Source of the DNA: Nocardioides sp. L-11A
GTDB taxonomy: Bacteria; Actinomycetota; Actinomycetes; Propionibacteriales; Nocardioidaceae
Direction: 5' to 3'
Assembly (NCBI GenBank): GCA_029961745.1
Contig: CP124680.1
Coordinates: 124,001 to 188,000, forward strand
DNA: 64,000 nt
In this document: piece after piece, positions 16,021-24,774 of the stretch
Numbering within the stretch: position 1 is the first letter of the stretch
How the letters are laid out: the number at the start of each line of letters is the position of its first letter
Notes under the pieces: model-generated
Database searches by the model: none
Seen by the model: only the letters and a program-made list of their open reading frames with translations
Told to the model about the DNA's origin: nothing
Made by a program: the position numbers and the translations under genes

Positions 16021-17643
16021 ATGACATCGGCGGAGGACCGGGTCCGGGTCCTGCTGGACCTGTTCGGACTCGAGGTGGACCGTGCGGAGATCGCCTCGGT
16101 GGCGCGCGACTACGCCACGCTGCGCGCGCAGGCCGACGAGATGCACCGGACCGCCGTCGACGGCCGGCCGCGCGACACGTCGGTGCCCAAGGCGTTCGCC
16201 GCGGGTGCGGCCCGGTCCGCCGTCCCGTCCGCCGGGGTGGGGTGCACGATCGAGGAGACCGCCGCCGACCTGCGCTCGGGTGCGATCACCTCGATGTCCC
16301 TCGTGGCCGCCTGCTTCGACCGCGTCGACCGTCTCGACGCCGGTCTGGGCGCCTTCGTCCGCACCTTCCGGGACGCGGCGATGGCCGCGGCGGAGAGTGC
16401 CGATCGGGAACTCGCGGCGGGTCGCGACCGGGGGCCGCTGCAGGGCATCCCGATCGCGGTCAAGGACATCGTCGCGACCGCGGAGGGCGCCACGACCGCG
16501 AACAGCCTGGTCGCTCCGCCCCGATGGGACGGCGACGCCGACGCGACCGTGATCGCGCGCCTGCGGGACGCGGGCGCGATCATCACCGGGAAGACGACGA
16601 CGAACGAGTTCGCCCTCGGGCTCAACGACCCGAGCAAGGGCTTCCCGATGCCGCGCAACGCCTGGGATCCCCGTCGCTACGCCGGCGGCTCCAGCTCGGG
16701 ATCGGCCATCGCGGTGGCGACCGGCATGGTCCTCGGCTCCGTCGCGACCGACACCGCCGGCTCGGTGCGGCATCCCTCCGCGCTCAACGGCGTCACGGGC
16801 CTCAAGGTCAGCCGCGGACGGGTTCCGCTCACGGGCGTCGTCCCGCTCTCGCCGTCCCTGGACACGGTGGGCCCCATCGCGCGCTCGGCTCGCGACTGCG
16901 CCCATCTGCTGGGGGCGATGGCAGGACACGATCCGTCGGACGGTGCCTCGTACGTCGACCCGGTCCCCGACTACGCCGATGCGCTGGACGGCTCGGTGGA
17001 GGGACTGCGCATCGGCTGGCCGGCGGCCTACTTCCTCGACGAGGGCAATGTCGCCGAGCCGGTCCGCGCGGGTGTCGTCGCCGCTGTCGCGACGCTGCGG
17101 GAGGCCGGCGCCTCGATCGTCGAGATCGAGCTCCCGCATGCGGACATCGCCAAGATCGCCTGCCAGGTGGTGCTGTTGAGCGAGGCGCTCGCCTACCACC
17201 GTGACGAGCTGGCGGCGCAGTGGTCGGCGTACGGCGTCTATCACCGCGGACTGCTGGCTCGCGGGGCCCTGTTCGGCGCGGCCGACTACGTGCAGGCGAT
17301 GAAGGTCCGCGATCTGTTCGCGGCGCAGGTCGCCCGGGTGCTGCGCGAGTGCGACGTGATCGCCCTGCCGACGATGCCGACCGGAGCGCGGCTGCTCGAC
17401 GAGACGGACCCGACGATGATGGACCGCTGGTCGGGAGCGTCCTTCATGTCCCAGTGGAACCTGGTCGGGCTGCCGGCGTGCGCACTCCCCGTCGGGTACG
17501 ACGGCAACGGCATGCCGGTCTCGATGCAGCTCGTCGGCCGCCATCTCGGCGAGGCCACCGTCCTGCGGGCCGCCGATGCCTTCCAGCGCCTGACCACCTT
17601 CCATCTCGCCGCCCCCGCCGAGCCCGCCGAGCCCGGCCGCTAG
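16021..17643 (+). CDS. Amidase (amidase-signature family)
   Basis: This 540-residue protein is of the amidase-signature family. The Ser-cisSer-Lys triad is visible: Lys148 in QGIPIAVKDI, Ser224 in AGGSSSGSA, and Ser248 in DTAGSVRHPS, with the usual 24-residue spacing between the serines. An N-terminal helical extension (1-75), rich in Ala and Arg, precedes the catalytic domain, as in allophanate-hydrolase-like and AtzE-like members. It hydrolyses a C-N amide bond, or less often an ester; the substrate is unknown. Its place between an acyl-CoA dehydrogenase and a cyclase-family hydrolase suggests that the catabolised molecule, or an intermediate, contains an amide or lactam (inference). Confidence 0.85.
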   Translation: MTSAEDRVRVLLDLFGLEVDRAEIASVARDYATLRAQADEMHRTAVDGRPRDTSVPKAFAAGAARSAVPSAGVGCTIEETAADLRSGAITSMSLVAACFDRVDRLDAGLGAFVRTFRDAAMAAAESADRELAAGRDRGPLQGIPIAVKDIVATAEGATTANSLVAPPRWDGDADATVIARLRDAGAIITGKTTTNEFALGLNDPSKGFPMPRNAWDPRRYAGGSSSGSAIAVATGMVLGSVATDTAGSVRHPSALNGVTGLKVSRGRVPLTGVVPLSPSLDTVGPIARSARDCAHLLGAMAGHDPSDGASYVDPVPDYADALDGSVEGLRIGWPAAYFLDEGNVAEPVRAGVVAAVATLREAGASIVEIELPHADIAKIACQVVLLSEALAYHRDELAAQWSAYGVYHRGLLARGALFGAADYVQAMKVRDLFAAQVARVLRECDVIALPTMPTGARLLDETDPTMMDRWSGASFMSQWNLVGLPACALPVGYDGNGMPVSMQLVGRHLGEATVLRAADAFQRLTTFHLAAPAEPAEPGR

Positions 17644-17703
17644 GCCGAGCTCGCGATCATCACCCACCCGGAGCGATCCCGCCTCCGCGACCAAGGAGAG
17701 ACC

Positions 17704-18645
17704 ATGTCCGAGAACCCCGCATCCGGCGCGCGGCGCCAGGTGGCGACCAGCCCGTTCGGTCCCGACGACCAGATCGGTCGACTCAACCTGATGACGCCCG
17801 AGTCGCGTGCGTCTGTGATGAGCCGGATCGACCCCACCCGGATGTTCGACCTCTCGGTGGACTACTTCATCGGGATGCCGTCGTGGCAGATGGTGGGCGA
17901 CCCGGCGTACCAGATCTGGATGACGCACACGCCGCACGGCACCGTCAACGACGGGCTCCCGGGCATCTCCAAGGAGCTGACCGAGTACGTCGGCTACTCC
18001 GGCGACTCGATCCTGATGTACACGCACACCGGCACCCACATCGACACCCTGAACCACTACGGCTACAACGGCCGGATCTACAACAACTTCACCGAGGCCG
18101 AGCACCTCGGCAGCCGGCACTGGTACAAGTCCGGTGCCGACCAGATGCCGCCGATCATCGCGCGCGGCGTCCTGCTCGACTTCGCGACGCTGCGGGGTGT
18201 CGACATGCTCCCGGACAACTACGGCATCACGCCGGAGGACGTCGACGAGTGCCTCACCGCCCAGGGCAGCGAGATCCGGCCCGGCGATGTCGTCCTGATC
18301 CGCACGGGGCGGATGCGGGCCTGGCCCGACCACGAGGCGTGGGGCGGGAACCCGCCGGGCATCAACCGCGCCGCCGCGGTGTACCTCGTGGACAAGGGCG
18401 CCATGATCGTGGGCGCCGACACGATCTGCGTCGAGCAGGGCCCCGCCCACGACGACGACAACTACACGCCCGTGCACACCTATCTGCTGGCCGAGGCCGG
18501 AGCGCCGTTGATCGAGGCGCTCAACCTCGAGGAGCTGGCGGAGGCGGGGGTGCACGAGTTCGCGTTCTTCGCAGCCTGTCTGCGGCTGCGCGGAGCGACG
18601 GGCTCGCCGCTGCGCCCGTGGGTCTTCCCGCTGACCCAGGGCTGA
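17704..18645 (+). CDS. Cyclase-family metal hydrolase (kynurenine formamidase-like)
   Basis: This 313-residue protein belongs to the cyclase family (PF04199) that includes kynurenine formamidase and isatin hydrolase. The metal-binding motif THTGTHIDTLNH (107-118) supplies His108, His112 and Asp114. GDVVLIRTGR and a late PVHTYLLAEAGAPLIEALNLEEL are also family features. Members open amide or ester rings, or hydrolyse formamides, using Zn or Mn. A good ribosome-binding site (AAGGAGAG, 17692-17699) precedes the ATG. Beside an amidase and a thiolase it may open a lactam or lactone ring in the pathway; this is inferred from context only. Confidence 0.8.
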   Translation: MSENPASGARRQVATSPFGPDDQIGRLNLMTPESRASVMSRIDPTRMFDLSVDYFIGMPSWQMVGDPAYQIWMTHTPHGTVNDGLPGISKELTEYVGYSGDSILMYTHTGTHIDTLNHYGYNGRIYNNFTEAEHLGSRHWYKSGADQMPPIIARGVLLDFATLRGVDMLPDNYGITPEDVDECLTAQGSEIRPGDVVLIRTGRMRAWPDHEAWGGNPPGINRAAAVYLVDKGAMIVGADTICVEQGPAHDDDNYTPVHTYLLAEAGAPLIEALNLEELAEAGVHEFAFFAACLRLRGATGSPLRPWVFPLTQG

Positions 18646-18685
18646 GCCCACCCCATCCGCAGATCCCCCTCGAGAAGGAGTTCCC

Positions 18686-19828
18686 ATGCGAGACGCAGTC
18701 GTCGTCGCGGCCGTCCGTTCCCCCGTCGGCAGGCGAGCCGGTGTCCTCTCCACGGTCCATCCCGCCGACCTCTCGGCGCAGGTGCTGTCCGCGTTGGTGA
18801 CCGACGCCGGCCTCGACCCGGTGGAGGTCGACGACGTGATCTGGGGATGCGTCAGCCAGGTCGGCGAGCAGACCTTCGACATCGCGCGCACCGCCGTCCT
18901 GTCGGCCGGCTGGCCCGAGTCCGTCCCGGGCACGACCGTGGACCGGCAATGCGGTTCGTCCCAGCAGGCGATCCACTTCGCCGCCGCGGGAGTGGTGGCC
19001 GGCCACTACGACCTCGTCGTGGCCGGTGGCGTGGAGTCGATGTCGCGGATCCCCATGGGGTCGGCGGTCGGTGACCGGTCGCCGCTCGGTGAGCTGTACA
19101 CGAAGCGGTACGGCGACGGGATGCCCAACCAGGGCCTCGGCGCCGAGCAGATCGCCCGGGAGTGGTCGCTGGACCGGGCGGTGCTCGACGCCTACGCGCA
19201 GCGGTCGCACCAGCGCGCCGCCGCCGCCGTGGCCGCGGGGTCCTTCGCCGGCCAGATCGCGGCCATCGAGACCCCGGACGGCACCGTGACCGTCGACGAG
19301 GGTGTCCGTGCGGACTGCTCCCTCGACACGCTGGCCGGGCTGCGCACCCCCTTCCTCGCCGACGGCGTCGTCAGCGCGGGCAACAGCTCCCAGATCAGCG
19401 ACGGGTCCGCGGCGCTGCTGATCACGACCTCGGAGATCGCGGCGACGCGCGGCTGGAAGCCGCTCGCGCGGATCCACACCGCCGTGGTCGTCGGCAGCGA
19501 GCCGAACGTCATGCTCACCGGCCCGATCCCCGCCACCGCCAAGGCGCTGGCGAGGTCGGGCCTCGGCCTGGCCGACATCGGCGCGTTCGAGGTCAACGAG
19601 GCCTTCGCCTCCGTTCCCCTCGCCTGGCAGGCGACGTACGACGCCCCGATCGAGTCGCTCAACCCGGTCGGGGGCGCGATCGCCCTCGGTCACCCGCTGG
19701 GCGGCTCGGGCGCGCGTCTCGCGACGACCCTGGTCCACCACATGAGGGACCGCGGCATCCGCTACGGGCTGCAGACCATGTGCGAGGGCGGCGGTCAGGC
19801 CAACGCCACGATCTTCGAACGGGTGTGA
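18686..19828 (+). CDS. Thiolase (acetyl-CoA acyltransferase family)
   Basis: This 380-residue thiolase has the acyl-accepting Cys89 in VDRQCGSSQQAIHF, the NEAFASVPLAW segment, the histidine motif GHPLGGSGAR and the second cysteine in CEGGGQANATIFER. All catalytic elements are present, so it should cleave a 3-ketoacyl-CoA with free CoA. A clear AAGGAG lies before the ATG. It is the last gene of the rightward series and is followed by a perfect 16-bp-arm hairpin. It probably releases acetyl-CoA or propionyl-CoA from the pathway's beta-keto intermediate. Confidence 0.9.
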   Translation: MRDAVVVAAVRSPVGRRAGVLSTVHPADLSAQVLSALVTDAGLDPVEVDDVIWGCVSQVGEQTFDIARTAVLSAGWPESVPGTTVDRQCGSSQQAIHFAAAGVVAGHYDLVVAGGVESMSRIPMGSAVGDRSPLGELYTKRYGDGMPNQGLGAEQIAREWSLDRAVLDAYAQRSHQRAAAAVAAGSFAGQIAAIETPDGTVTVDEGVRADCSLDTLAGLRTPFLADGVVSAGNSSQISDGSAALLITTSEIAATRGWKPLARIHTAVVVGSEPNVMLTGPIPATAKALARSGLGLADIGAFEVNEAFASVPLAWQATYDAPIESLNPVGGAIALGHPLGGSGARLATTLVHHMRDRGIRYGLQTMCEGGGQANATIFERV

Positions 19829-19832
19829 CGCC

Positions 19833-19868
19833 CCGGCGCCCGGGCCCGGACTCGGGCCCGGGCGCCGG
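19833..19868. terminator. Strong bidirectional hairpin terminator
   Basis: Perfect 16-bp GC-only arms (19833-19848 and 19853-19868) flank a GACT loop in the 44-base gap between the stop codons of the convergent thiolase and MmpL genes. It closes the catabolic cluster on its right side. Confidence 0.85.
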
Positions 19869-19872
19869 CTGC

Positions 19873-22032
19873 TCACCGGACCAGCGCGGGCGCGGGCGCC
19901 GCGGCCACGTCCATCGTCGACCGGCGCGAGCGCCGCGGCCAGGCCCGCTCGCCGAGCAGCATCAGCACGGCGGGCAGCACGACCAGCCGGATCACCGTGG
20001 CGTCGATGAGGATCGCGGCGGCGAGGCCGACGCCCATCATCTTCATCTCCATCATCGACAGGGTCGCGAAGATGGCGAACACGGACACCATGACCGCGGC
20101 GGCGCTGGTGATCACGCCGGCGGTGTCGGCGATGCCGCGGTGGACGGCGTCCCGGGCGGGCAGCCCGCGGTCGATCAGCTCGCGGATCCGGCTGAGGACG
20201 AACACGTGATAGTCCATCGAGAGGCCGACCAGGACGACGAGGACGAAGATCGGGATCCACTCGATCACGAAGCCGGGGCTGGTGAAGTCGAGCAGCCCCT
20301 CGCCGACCCCGTGCTGGAAGACGATCGACAGCAGGCCGAAGGCGACGCCCACCGACGCCAGGTTGAGCACGGTCGAGACCAGGCCCAGCAGGACACTGCG
20401 GAACGCGAGCATCATCATCACCATCGTCAGCAGGAGCACGAACCCCAGCAGGATCGGCATCCGCTCGGTGCGCAGGTCGAGGCGGTCGAGCGACTCGGCG
20501 GCGCCGCCGCCGACGGCCCACGAGCTGCCGGCGCCGAGGCCGTCGAGGGCGGCGGGCGCGAGGTCGGCGCGGAGCCGTTCGATCGCTTCGGTGGCGCGGT
20601 CGTCGGCCTCCTCGTAGGGCAGCGGAAGGTCCACGACCGACGTACCGCCGTCCTCGGAGGTGCGCACCTCGGCCCCCGCGGTCGCGAAGTCGTCGCCGGC
20701 ACCGGCTGCAGCAGCGAGCTCCTCGAGAGCGGATCGGGCCGCGGCGGGCTCGGCGCCGGCGACGACGACCTGGGCGGCGGTGCCCTCGGCCGGGAACGCC
20801 TTCGTGATCGAGCGGAGCGTCTGCACGGCCGGGATGTCGGCGGGCAGCGTCTCGATGCTGGCCTGGTGGGTCTTCATCCCGAACGCCGGTACGGCGAGCG
20901 CGACGATGCCGAGCGACGACACGATGAGCGCCGCGACGGGGTGCCGGACCACCGGGCCGAGGATCCGGCCGCTGATCGAGCCGGTGCGGACCCGGCGGGT
21001 CATCCGCCACAGCAGCGGCAGTCGCGGCCGGTCGACCCAGCGGCCGAGCTTGACCAGGAGCGCCGGCAGCACCGTGATCGAACCGAGGACGGCGACCGCG
21101 ACGACGAGGATCGCGCCGGTGGCGAGCGAGTTGAAGGTGACGTCGGAGAGCACGAAGAGCCCGGCCAGCGAGGCGATCACGGCGCCACCGGATACCAGGA
21201 TCGCGTGCCCGGAGGTCTCGGCCGCGATGGCGACCGCGTCGAGGGTCGACCGGCCGGCGGCCCGCTCCTGGCGCTCTCGCTTGAGATAGAAGAGCGAGTA
21301 GTCGACGCCGACCGCCATGCCGATCAGCACGATCATGCTGAGCACGGTCGACTCCGCCGGCACCAGCCACGAGATCGGCGCGCTGATGCCGATGGTGGCC
21401 GCGACGCTCGTGGCGGCGAGCAGCACCGGTAAGCCGGCCGCGATCAGCGCGCCGAAGGCCAGCAGCATCAGCACCAGCGTGATCGGGAGGCTGATGAACT
21501 CGGCGGCGCGCAGGTCCTCGCCGACCCGCTCGTTGATCGCCTCGTCGATGGTGACGTCTCCGGCCTGGGTGATCTCCAGATCGGGGTGGGCGTCCTGGAC
21601 GGCGGCGGTGACGTCGAGCAGCGGTGCGGCGTCGACGTCGTCGGCGGTCAGCTCGACGGGGACGAGCAGCGCCGTACCGTCGGCGCTGGGCACGGCGTCG
21701 CCGACCCCGGCGACCCCCGGCGTCGTGCGCATCCGGTCGGCCAGCTCGGCCGCCGCAGCGCCGCCGTCGGCGAGGTCGAGCTCGCCGGCCCGGGCGCGCA
21801 CCAGGACGCTCTCCGACGGCGGCTCGTCGAGGCCGGCCTCCTCGATCATCGCGCCGGCCCGGCCGGACTCGCCGATCCGGTAGTCGGCGTCCTCGACGTC
21901 GTTGGTGGGGATCGTCGCCGCGAGGCCGACGGCGATCACCACGAACGCCAGCCAGGCGCCGATCGCGCGCCACGGATGGGTGGCGCTCCAGCGGGCGGCC
22001 CGCGTGGGCAGCGCGCTCAGGGAGAGGGACAT
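19873..22032 (-). CDS. MmpL-family RND transporter
   Basis: This 719-residue protein has the MmpL layout: a first membrane helix (about 18-40), an extracytoplasmic domain (about 45-165), a block of five to six helices, a second large loop (about 385-525) and a final helix block, with an Ala-rich tail ending APALVR. The conserved proton-relay region is seen as GMAVGVDYSLFYLKRERQE in the first half and LVGLSMDYHVFVLSRIRE in the second. Such proteins export lipids or hydrophobic compounds using the proton gradient. CAGGAGCT precedes the ATG. It is divergent from a histidine kinase/response regulator pair, which probably controls it. Confidence 0.88.
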   Translation of the reverse strand: MSLSLSALPTRAARWSATHPWRAIGAWLAFVVIAVGLAATIPTNDVEDADYRIGESGRAGAMIEEAGLDEPPSESVLVRARAGELDLADGGAAAAELADRMRTTPGVAGVGDAVPSADGTALLVPVELTADDVDAAPLLDVTAAVQDAHPDLEITQAGDVTIDEAINERVGEDLRAAEFISLPITLVLMLLAFGALIAAGLPVLLAATSVAATIGISAPISWLVPAESTVLSMIVLIGMAVGVDYSLFYLKRERQERAAGRSTLDAVAIAAETSGHAILVSGGAVIASLAGLFVLSDVTFNSLATGAILVVAVAVLGSITVLPALLVKLGRWVDRPRLPLLWRMTRRVRTGSISGRILGPVVRHPVAALIVSSLGIVALAVPAFGMKTHQASIETLPADIPAVQTLRSITKAFPAEGTAAQVVVAGAEPAAARSALEELAAAAGAGDDFATAGAEVRTSEDGGTSVVDLPLPYEEADDRATEAIERLRADLAPAALDGLGAGSSWAVGGGAAESLDRLDLRTERMPILLGFVLLLTMVMMMLAFRSVLLGLVSTVLNLASVGVAFGLLSIVFQHGVGEGLLDFTSPGFVIEWIPIFVLVVLVGLSMDYHVFVLSRIRELIDRGLPARDAVHRGIADTAGVITSAAAVMVSVFAIFATLSMMEMKMMGVGLAAAILIDATVIRLVVLPAVLMLLGERAWPRRSRRSTMDVAAAPAPALVR

Positions 22033-22119
22033 GAGAGCTCCTGGGAGGTGAGAAGGGGAGATGGGTCCAGCGTCGCGGCGCGCGTGCGCGCGGTCAGGGG
22101 TGGAACGTCCCGTCCGGTT

Positions 22120-22135
22120 GTGGTGCCTGCACCAC
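22120..22135. promoter_or_regulatory. Palindromic operator between MmpL and the two-component genes
   Basis: The perfect palindrome GTGGTGC-CT-GCACCAC lies 34 bases before the kinase GTG start and 87 bases before the MmpL start. Its size fits a dimeric NarL/LuxR-type response regulator such as the one encoded at 23312, which would then regulate the divergent promoters (inference). Confidence 0.5.
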
Positions 22136-22169
22136 TGTCGGGACCGGCCGACTCGGGGAGACTGGTGCG

Positions 22170-23357
22170 GTGAGCAGTAGTCCCGCCGTCCGTCCCGACG
22201 ACGTCCGTCCCGACGGTGCGGTGCGTTCCGGCCGCTGGGCGGTGACCGGCTACGCCCTGCTCCAGGTGCTGCTCTTCGTCCCGATCGTGGTGACCTTCGT
22301 GCTGGTCGCGGTCAGCTCGGTGCTGGTCGTGGTCTGGGTCGGGATCCTGCTCCTGGCGGGCCTGCTGCCGGCGATGCGCGGGCTGGCCGGGCTGCACCGC
22401 TCGATGGCGGGCCGGATCCTCGGCACCTCGCTGCCGGCGCCCTATCTGCCCCTGACCGGTGGGCCCCTCGCCGACCTCCGCACCCGCGCGTCCGACCCGA
22501 TGACCTGGCGCGACCTGCTGTGGATGCTGTGGGCGATGACCTTCGGGTTCGTGGTCTCGCTGCTGGCGGTCGTGCTCTTCCTCGGCGTCGTGACCCTGCC
22601 GATCTGGTGGTACGGCGTCATCCCGCTGCTCCGCGGCCGCGCCGCCGTCGACCGCGCGATCCTGACGACCGGCCGCACGGAGCGGCTCGAGCAGCGGGTC
22701 GAGGCGCTGACCGCGTCGCGAGCCGTCGTCGTCGACCACTCCGCCGCCGAGCTGCGCCGGATCGAGCGCGACCTCCACGACGGGCCGCAGGCCCGGCTGG
22801 CGGCCGTGTCGCTCAGCCTGGGCCTGGCCGACGACCTCTTCGAGTCCGACCCCGAGGCCGCCCGCCGGCTGATCAACGAGGCCCGCGGTACGTCGTCGAC
22901 CGCGCTCGGCGAGCTGCGCGACGTGGTGCGGGGCATCCACCCGCCGGTGCTCGCCGACCGCGGCCTGGCCGGCGCGGTGTCGGCGCTGGCGCTCGACATG
23001 GCGGTACCGGTGGAGCTCGCCCTCGACGTACCCGGGCGGCTGCCGGCGCCGGTCGAGTCGGCGGTCTACTTCGCCGTCGCCGAGTGCCTGGCCAATACCG
23101 CGAAGCACTCCGGTGCGGCCAACTCGTGGGTGAGTCTGCAGCACGACGGGTCCGTCCTCCGGGGCCGGATCGGTGACGACGGCCGCGGCGGCGCGGACCT
23201 GAGGAAGGGGACCGGACTCCCCGGGATCGCCGCGCGTCTGGCAGCCTTCGACGGAACCCTGTCGGTGTCGAGCCCGCCCGGCGGGCCCACCGTCGTCACC
23301 TGGGAGGTTCCGTGCAGCCCCTCCGCGTCGTCCTCGCCGAGGACCATGCGCTCCTGA
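22170..23357 (+). CDS. Sensor histidine kinase (NarX/DesK class)
   Basis: This 395-residue kinase has an N-terminal membrane sensor domain with two hydrophobic hairpins (about 25-70 and 115-155) and only short external loops. The HisKA_3 dimerisation region follows, with the phosphoacceptor in IERDLHDGPQARL (His203). The HATPase_c domain has the N box AECLANTAKHSG and the G box DDGRGG followed by GTGLPGIAARLA. The sensor block resembles the putative-sensor domains of actinobacterial kinases that detect membrane stress. It overlaps the response regulator gene by 46 bases, so the two are translated together. The GTG start follows the palindromic site at 22120. Confidence 0.88.
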   Translation: MSSSPAVRPDDVRPDGAVRSGRWAVTGYALLQVLLFVPIVVTFVLVAVSSVLVVVWVGILLLAGLLPAMRGLAGLHRSMAGRILGTSLPAPYLPLTGGPLADLRTRASDPMTWRDLLWMLWAMTFGFVVSLLAVVLFLGVVTLPIWWYGVIPLLRGRAAVDRAILTTGRTERLEQRVEALTASRAVVVDHSAAELRRIERDLHDGPQARLAAVSLSLGLADDLFESDPEAARRLINEARGTSSTALGELRDVVRGIHPPVLADRGLAGAVSALALDMAVPVELALDVPGRLPAPVESAVYFAVAECLANTAKHSGAANSWVSLQHDGSVLRGRIGDDGRGGADLRKGTGLPGIAARLAAFDGTLSVSSPPGGPTVVTWEVPCSPSASSSPRTMRS

Positions 23358-23962
23358 GAGCGGGGCTCACCCAGCTCCTCGAGGCGAAGGACTTCACCGT
23401 CGTCGCGGCGGTCGACAACCTGGCCGAGCTCGAGCGGGCACTCGACGACCCGTCGGCCGAGGCGGCCGTGGTCGACGTACGGATGCCGCCGACCTTCACC
23501 GACGAGGGCCTGCGGGCCGCGATCTCGGTGCGTGCGCGCCGGCCGGGCTTCCCGGTCCTGGTGCTGTCGCAGTACGTCGAGCAGCTCTACGCGCGCGAGC
23601 TGCTCGCGAGCGGCGAGGGCGCGGTCGGCTACCTCCTCAAGGACCGGGTGTCCGACGTCGCCGAGTTCGTCGACGCGCTGCGCCGGGTGGCCGACGGCGG
23701 TACCGTCCTCGACCCGTCGGTCGTGGCGGCGGTGCTCGACCGCCGGCGCGACACCCCCGTCGACCGGCTGACCGAGCGGGAGCGTGAGGTGCTCGCGCTG
23801 ATGGCGGAGGGGCGCGCCAACGCCGGCATCGCGCAGGCGCTCGTCGTCACCGAGAAGGCCGTCGCCAAGCACATCAACAGCATCTTCGCGAAGCTCGACC
23901 TGCCCACCGACACCGACGACCACCGGCGGGTGCGGGCGGTCCTCGAGTGGCTGCGGATCTGA
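23312..23962 (+). CDS. Response regulator (NarL/FixJ family)
   Basis: This 216-residue protein has a receiver domain with acidic residues at 10-11 and the phosphorylation site Asp55 in AAVVDVRMPP, and a C-terminal LuxR-type helix-turn-helix (LTEREREVLALMAEGRANAG onward, about 150-205). The GTG start has GGGAGG at the right distance. It pairs with the overlapping kinase, and its likely targets are the divergent MmpL gene and its own operon through the palindrome at 22120. Confidence 0.9.
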   Translation: MQPLRVVLAEDHALLRAGLTQLLEAKDFTVVAAVDNLAELERALDDPSAEAAVVDVRMPPTFTDEGLRAAISVRARRPGFPVLVLSQYVEQLYARELLASGEGAVGYLLKDRVSDVAEFVDALRRVADGGTVLDPSVVAAVLDRRRDTPVDRLTEREREVLALMAEGRANAGIAQALVVTEKAVAKHINSIFAKLDLPTDTDDHRRVRAVLEWLRI

Positions 23963-23996
23963 GACGAGCGTCGGTCTGCTGCTCTAGGGTGTCGCG

Positions 23997-24737
23997 ATGG
24001 GTTGGAAGGACATCGCCAAGCTGGGCCGGGACTGGGCCGAGGCGAAGAAGACCGAGCTGTTGACCACCGACAACCAGCGGCGGGAGCAGGCCCAGGGCGA
24101 CCTTGAGGAGATCGGCCGCGCCTCGCAGCAGGAGACCGTCACCTCCTTCCTCGAGGGTGTGCTCCCCGAGGAGTGGTCGCGCCACATCACCGCCGCGCGC
24201 CCCGAGAACGTCGCCGCGCGCGAAGCGGCCGCGCAGGCACAGGCGTCCGCGGATCGCCGGGAGCGGCTCACCTCGCAGCCGAGCGGTCGGGTCCGCCTCG
24301 CGGTCAGCGGTGAGGAGCAGGGCACCCTCGACCTCGATCTGCCGGTGACGGTCGAGGAGCGCCCCGCTGGCGAGCCGTGGGAGGGCGGGCCGGACCCGAT
24401 CGGCTGGCTGCTCGTGCGGGTCGAGTCCGCGGAGCCGGTCGCGCTCGGCGGCACCACGCTGAGCGAGCTGTCGCTCGCCGTACCCGCCCACACCGGACCC
24501 GGACGCTACGACCTGGTCGAGCTGATGCGCCGTGGCGACGCCGGCGAGATCGAGGGCTGGGAGGTCCTGGACCTCTACCTCGCGCCGAGCGTCGAGGCCG
24601 ACGACACCGTCTGGTACGTCGACCTCGCGGCCGGGTCGGCCTGGATCGAGGTCGATGCCGCCGAGGTGCGCTTCGAGCTGCCCCTGCGCTCGGCGGTCAG
24701 CGCGATCCGGGTGCGCGGCTCGGTGGCCTGGGGCTGA
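23997..24737 (+). CDS. Conserved actinobacterial-type protein of unknown function
   Basis: This 246-residue soluble protein is not recognised. Residues 1-100 are charged and helical (MGWKDIAKLGRDWAEAKKTE, then many Gln, Glu and Arg), probably a coiled coil. Residues 95-246 are rich in beta-strand, with alternating hydrophobic residues and a final VSAIRVRGSVAWG. There is no signal peptide or membrane segment. It lies between the response regulator and a nitroreductase, with gaps of 34 and 37 bases, so it could share their transcript. No function can be given. Confidence 0.7.
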   Translation: MGWKDIAKLGRDWAEAKKTELLTTDNQRREQAQGDLEEIGRASQQETVTSFLEGVLPEEWSRHITAARPENVAAREAAAQAQASADRRERLTSQPSGRVRLAVSGEEQGTLDLDLPVTVEERPAGEPWEGGPDPIGWLLVRVESAEPVALGGTTLSELSLAVPAHTGPGRYDLVELMRRGDAGEIEGWEVLDLYLAPSVEADDTVWYVDLAAGSAWIEVDAAEVRFELPLRSAVSAIRVRGSVAWG

Positions 24738-24774
24738 CCCGCGGCCGATCGGACCGGCCGCGATACTCGACCCC

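Noticed and set aside
1..19828. Interpretation of region 1 as a recently transferred island
   Set aside because: No integrase, tRNA, direct repeats or transposase is seen at its right edge, and GC content and codon use look similar to the rest by eye; the left edge is outside the window.
15961..21973. Very long open frames on the opposite strand of real genes (for example 990 and 1,150 residues)
   Set aside because: They are by-products of GC-rich codon bias. They lie antisense to, or run through, genes with clear domains and motifs, and their products are Arg/Gly/Pro-rich with no recognisable fold.
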